A stretch of 64,000 nucleotides of DNA from Sphingobium chungbukense (lineage in GTDB: Bacteria; Pseudomonadota; Alphaproteobacteria; Sphingomonadales; Sphingomonadaceae): assembly GCF_001005725.1 (NCBI RefSeq), contig NZ_LBIC01000005.1, forward strand, positions 484,001-548,000. Reading direction: 5' to 3'. Each line of letters begins with the position of its first letter. The first letter of the stretch is position 1. The translations under genes were made by a program, and so were the position numbers. Of this stretch, positions 62,390-64,000 are shown piece after piece. The notes under the pieces are model-generated. The model was not told where the DNA came from and did no database searches. It saw only the letters and a list, made by a program, of their open reading frames with translations.

Positions 62390-62797
62390 ATGGAAGCCGC
62401 CGTCCTGGAGGATGAAGATTATGTGGCCCTGGCGGAATTCCGCTTCGCGCTGCGCCAGTTCCAGGCATTTAGCGGCGAGCGGGCGGCGCAGGTCGGCCTG
62501 ACGCCGCAGCAGCATCAGGCATTGCTGGCGCTACGCGCCGCGCCACCGGAAGATGCGACGGTAGGGTTCGTGGCGCGGCGCCTGTTGCTGAAGCCGCATA
62601 GCGCGACGGGGCTGGTCGACCGGCTGGAAAAGTTGGGCTTGGTGACACGCCATTCCATTGCCGCCGATCGCCGCCGGTCACAGTTGCAGTTGACGCCGCA
62701 CGCCCTGGAGTTGCTGGCCAGCTTGTCGGCAACGCACAGGGCCGAGATCAAGCGCCTTCGTCCACTGCTCCACGAATTGCTGGCCCGCTTCGCCTGA
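62390..62797 (+). CDS. MarR-family transcriptional regulator
   Basis: About 135 residues with the MarR winged helix: GLTPQQHQALLALRAAPPEDATVGFVARRLLLKPHSATGLVDRLEKLGLVTRHSIAADRRRSQLQLTPHALELL, followed by a C-terminal dimer helix. GAGG 10 bp upstream favours the ATG at 62390; several earlier in-frame ATG codons also exist. It should bind the palindrome at 62207 and control itself and the two small genes on the other strand. Confidence 0.88.
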   Translation: MEAAVLEDEDYVALAEFRFALRQFQAFSGERAAQVGLTPQQHQALLALRAAPPEDATVGFVARRLLLKPHSATGLVDRLEKLGLVTRHSIAADRRRSQLQLTPHALELLASLSATHRAEIKRLRPLLHELLARFA

Positions 62798-62899
62798 TGT
62801 TCTTGCTGCGGGCGGTGCGATGGGAAACGTCCCGGCTTGCCGTGCGCGGGCCGCGTCCAGCAAAAGAACGAACTAAGCCTTTGGCAGTTCCCGATAAAA

Positions 62900-63691
62900 T
62901 CAGGAATCGGCGAGAAAATCCGCTACACATGCGCCAAACGCGATTGGTTGTTCGACATTGGCGAGGTGAGCGGCCTTGAGCATGGCGAGGCGGGAGCCTG
63001 CGATGGCTGTTGCCAGAGCGTTGCTGTGGGTTGGCGGTGTTGCGGGGTCGTGCGTTGCGCCGATGACGAGGGTGGGGATTTGGATGAGGGCGACGGTGCG
63101 TCGCATGTCCATGTCGCGGATGGCGGCGCAGCAGCCGGCATAGCCCTGGGGGTCGGTGGCCTGGAGCATGGCGGCGATGGGGGCGATGGCATGCCGGCCG
63201 CTTTGGGCGAAGGCCTGGGTGAACCAGCGCTCGACCGAAGCCCTGGCGAGCGGGGCCATGCCCTGCCGGCGTACCAGGGCGATGCGCGCGTCCCAGGCGT
63301 CGGGCGGCCCCATGAAGCTGGAGGTATTGGCAAGGACCAGGCGGCGCAGCCGGTGCGGCTCGCGGATGCCGAGCCATTGCCCGACCATACCGCCCAGCGA
63401 CAGGCCGCAAAAATCGACCGTCGCGATGTCGAGCGCATCGAGCAGTTCGATGACGTCGCGCCCCAGCCGGTCGATGGAATAGGCGCCCGCAGGGGCATCG
63501 GACGCGCCATGGCCGCGCTGGTCGTAGCGCAGCACCCGGAAGCGGTGGGCCCATTGCTCCATCTGCGGCGCCCACATGCCCATGTCGGTGCCCAGCGAGT
63601 TGGAGAGCAGGAGGATGGGAGCGCCTTCCGGCCCGTCGAAGCGCCAGGCGATGCGGCAGCCGTCGCCGGTGGTGATGAACGCCTTGTCCAT
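62900..63691 (-). CDS. pcaD: 3-oxoadipate enol-lactonase
   Basis: A 263-residue alpha/beta hydrolase of the beta-ketoadipate pathway. It has LLSNSLGTDMGMWAPQM, RYDQRGHGASDAPAGAYSIDRLGRDVIELLDAL, nucleophile Ser in DFCGLSLGGMVGQWLG, Asp in GATHDPATPP and His in AAHLANVEQP, all as in PcaD/CatD. It shows that an ortho-cleavage branch is encoded near this end of the window, where catechol from benABCD would be processed; the other genes are outside. The start shares one base with the upstream stop. Confidence 0.92.
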   Translation of the reverse strand: MDKAFITTGDGCRIAWRFDGPEGAPILLLSNSLGTDMGMWAPQMEQWAHRFRVLRYDQRGHGASDAPAGAYSIDRLGRDVIELLDALDIATVDFCGLSLGGMVGQWLGIREPHRLRRLVLANTSSFMGPPDAWDARIALVRRQGMAPLARASVERWFTQAFAQSGRHAIAPIAAMLQATDPQGYAGCCAAIRDMDMRRTVALIQIPTLVIGATHDPATPPTHSNALATAIAGSRLAMLKAAHLANVEQPIAFGACVADFLADS

Positions 63692-63855
63692 CAGACCCGC
63701 TCCACCGCGGGCGCCGGCCCCCCATATGTCCCGATCTGCGGGTTCGGCTTGCCGGGATTGCCCGAGAACCCGAACCCGCCCGACATGATCATCATGCCGT
63801 CGAACGACAGTCCGTTCAGTGCGACCCGAGGGCTGTCGTGGATACAGGATGCCAT
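63691..63855 (-). CDS. Short protein upstream of pcaD, 54 residues
   Basis: A small frame from the ATG at 63853-63855, after GGGAAGAGGC, to a TGA that overlaps the pcaD start (TGATG). It reads ASCIHDSPRVALNGLSFDG, then MSGGFGFSGNPGKPNPQIG and ends GGPAPAVERV. It is Gly/Pro-rich and not recognised. Coupling with pcaD argues for translation; it may also be the end of a larger frame disrupted upstream. Confidence 0.4.
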   Translation of the reverse strand: MASCIHDSPRVALNGLSFDGMMIMSGGFGFSGNPGKPNPQIGTYGGPAPAVERV

Positions 63856-63873
63856 GGAACGCCTCTTCCCGCT

Positions 63874-64000
63874 TCAGGCCGCAGCGCGGATGCGGGACGA
63901 GAAGCCCTCGTCGCTGGCGACGTCCGCCTTCTGGAGTTCGAAATCGAAGGCGATGGTGGCGGTGTCGCCCTGCCGGTTGGGAACGGGCAGCAGGCCATCG
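63874..64000 (-). CDS. 3' end of an unidentified gene (runs off the right edge)
   Basis: Only the C-terminal 41 residues are visible, ending FDFELQKADVASDEGFSSRIRAAA before a TGA at 63874-63876. A continuous open frame to the window edge and 18 bp spacing to the next gene support it as coding. Not enough sequence to assign a family. Confidence 0.5.
   Translation of the reverse strand, partial: DGLLPVPNRQGDTATIAFDFELQKADVASDEGFSSRIRAAA

Overview
The window looks like a chromosomal stretch of a GC-rich alphaproteobacterium of the Sphingomonadales (Sphingobium/Novosphingobium/Sphingomonas type). The main reasons are a protocatechuate 4,5-cleavage cluster arranged as in Sphingobium sp. SYK-6 (ligK-ligU-ligI divergent from ligR, then ligJABC), a large TonB-dependent receptor inside an aromatic-catabolism island, a proteobacterial class GN sortase with its VIT/VWA target, and short hairpin repeats placed just after stop codons. 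This assignment rests on gene content and protein resemblance read by eye; no database was searched.

Layout. Bases 1-22316 form an aromatic-degradation island of unknown substrate: four MFS permeases, three DoxX-like membrane proteins (one cut by the window edge), two NTF2/SnoaL-fold proteins, a Rieske oxygenase, a C-C hydrolase, a GntR/FCD regulator, a type I extradiol dioxygenase, a beta-propeller lactonase, an HpaB-family hydroxylase, a BNR-repeat protein, an HsaA-like flavin monooxygenase, an oxygenase reductase, a flavin reductase and a TonB receptor. Together they hold the full set for hydroxylation, meta-cleavage and C-C hydrolysis of a catechol. Inverted repeats of the form TTGT-N3-ACAA lie in its main promoter gaps and suggest a local regulon under the GntR protein. 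Bases 22562-27922 hold pobA/pobR and a GMC dehydrogenase plus aldehyde dehydrogenase, probably a funnel from hydroxybenzyl-type alcohols through 4-hydroxybenzoate to protocatechuate. Bases 28260-36333 hold the lig genes that take protocatechuate to pyruvate and oxaloacetate.

Bases 36678-43846 carry the most unusual locus. A cNMP phosphodiesterase-like protein, an FHA-transmembrane-decaheme cytochrome c, a five-helix cytochrome with two His-X13-His helices, and an 841-residue protein (FAD/NAD(P) reductase, two cyclic-nucleotide-binding domains, four [4Fe-4S] motifs) lie in one tightly packed operon, with a CcmH/CcmI-like TPR gene divergent from it. It reads as a transmembrane electron conduit from NAD(P)H to periplasmic hemes that may be gated by cyclic nucleotides and phosphoproteins. 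I know of no described system with this composition.

The rest: class GN sortase and target with an XRE regulator (43960-47580); benM-like regulator with benABCD and two ATAC-N7-GTAT type operators (47582-52328), giving catechol from benzoate; a SulP transporter with a ParB-like protein; a signalling/exopolysaccharide operon (response regulator, YaiO-like porin, HEAT protein, GT2 glycosyltransferase, 41-residue membrane peptide, hybrid kinase; 54797-61141); a ferritin-like protein; two small genes next to a MarR regulator with a perfect 25-bp palindrome between them; and pcaD with two further genes running off the right edge. No rRNA, tRNA, CRISPR array, integrase or intact insertion sequence was seen.
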